A stretch of DNA of 7,405 bases from an uncultured Magnetococcales bacterium (lineage in GTDB: Bacteria > Pseudomonadota > Magnetococcia > Magnetococcales > Magnetaquicoccaceae): assembly GCA_903913345.1 (NCBI GenBank), contig CAIWLA010000098.1, positions 1 through 7,405 on the forward strand, given 5' to 3'. Position 1 is the first letter of the stretch, and every line of letters begins with the position of its first letter. Positions 7,149 to 7,405 of this stretch are shown one piece after another. Under the pieces are notes generated by a model that was not told the DNA's origin, made no database searches, and saw only the letters and a program-made list of their open reading frames with translations. The translations under genes and the position numbers were made by a program.

Positions 7149-7403
7149 ATGGTTCAACGGTGTCCGGCCTGTGGTGCCCGCCATCCTGGGTCAGAGCGGT
7201 GTCGGCGGTGCGGGTGCGAACTGCACGGCTTGACCCGACTCCTGGCCGTCGCCCGGCAGGCCGAACGGGAGGCGGTGCATGGGTTGTTGGCGGGGGAGAT
7301 CTCCCAGGCACAGAGGGCGGCGGAGCGGGCGCAGGCACTGGACAGGCAGGGGCTGGGAGCGGCCCTGGTGGGGTTTTTGGCGTGGCGGGGGCGGCAGAGC
7401 TGA
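7149..7403 (+). CDS. Small zinc-ribbon protein with helical TPR-like tail
   Basis: The complete 84-residue product ends two bases before the window edge. The N-terminus carries a four-Cys zinc ribbon, CPAC (5-8) and CRRC (18-21), with a further C23. The rest (about 28-79) is an amphipathic, Ala/Gln/Arg-rich helical segment. Its LLAVARQAEREAVHGLLAGEI and AQRAAERAQALDRQG portions look like a single TPR-type helical hairpin. The ATG has GAGG at 7138-7141, seven bases upstream and overlapping the Hsp70 stop codon, so it belongs to the same operon. I do not recognise a named family. Zinc ribbons next to Hsp70 recall the zinc modules that DnaJ uses for client binding, so it may supply a binding function that the truncated J-like protein lacks; that is inference only. 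Confidence 0.72.
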   Translation: MVQRCPACGARHPGSERCRRCGCELHGLTRLLAVARQAEREAVHGLLAGEISQAQRAAERAQALDRQGLGAALVGFLAWRGRQS

Positions 7404-7405
7404 CA

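Overview
The window reads left to right with every supported gene on the + strand. It contains two modules. Bases 1-1783 hold a two-gene ATPase/HNH-nuclease pair of the kind used in Septu-type (PtuA/PtuB-like) antiphage systems and as effectors of some retrons. Bases 1893-7403 hold a tight five-gene operon for a non-standard Hsp70 chaperone machine. Composition is GC-rich with little intergenic space, and the protein families point to a bacterium, probably a proteobacterium. I cannot assign a genus from the sequence alone.

Defence-like module: the ATPase is cut by the left edge just upstream of its Walker A motif. It overlaps the start of the HNH nuclease gene by 14 bases, so the two are almost certainly co-translated. 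Whether this is a stand-alone Septu-like pair or the effector part of a retron cannot be decided, because anything upstream (reverse transcriptase, msr/msd RNA) lies outside the window.

Chaperone module: after a 109-base gap come a large TPR-like helical-repeat protein (831 aa), a 109-aa J-domain-like protein whose HPD motif is replaced by CPP, a GrpE-type nucleotide exchange factor (220 aa), a DnaK/HscC-like Hsp70 (585 aa) and an 84-aa zinc-ribbon protein. Junctions are an ATGA overlap, 1 base, 3 bases and 9 bases, so this is one transcription unit. Expected division of labour: the Hsp70 is the ATP-driven clamp, GrpE resets it, the J-like protein would normally trigger ATP hydrolysis, and the TPR and zinc-ribbon proteins are candidate client or adaptor subunits. 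The Hsp70 keeps the residues needed for ATP hydrolysis and J-protein docking, so the missing HPD in its operon partner is the most striking oddity here.

The most promising candidate for an undescribed system is this dedicated TPR/J-like/GrpE/Hsp70/zinc-ribbon operon, possibly linked to the neighbouring nuclease module. The functional link between the two modules is inference from adjacency only. No RNA genes, insertion sequences, CRISPR arrays or convincing terminators were seen.
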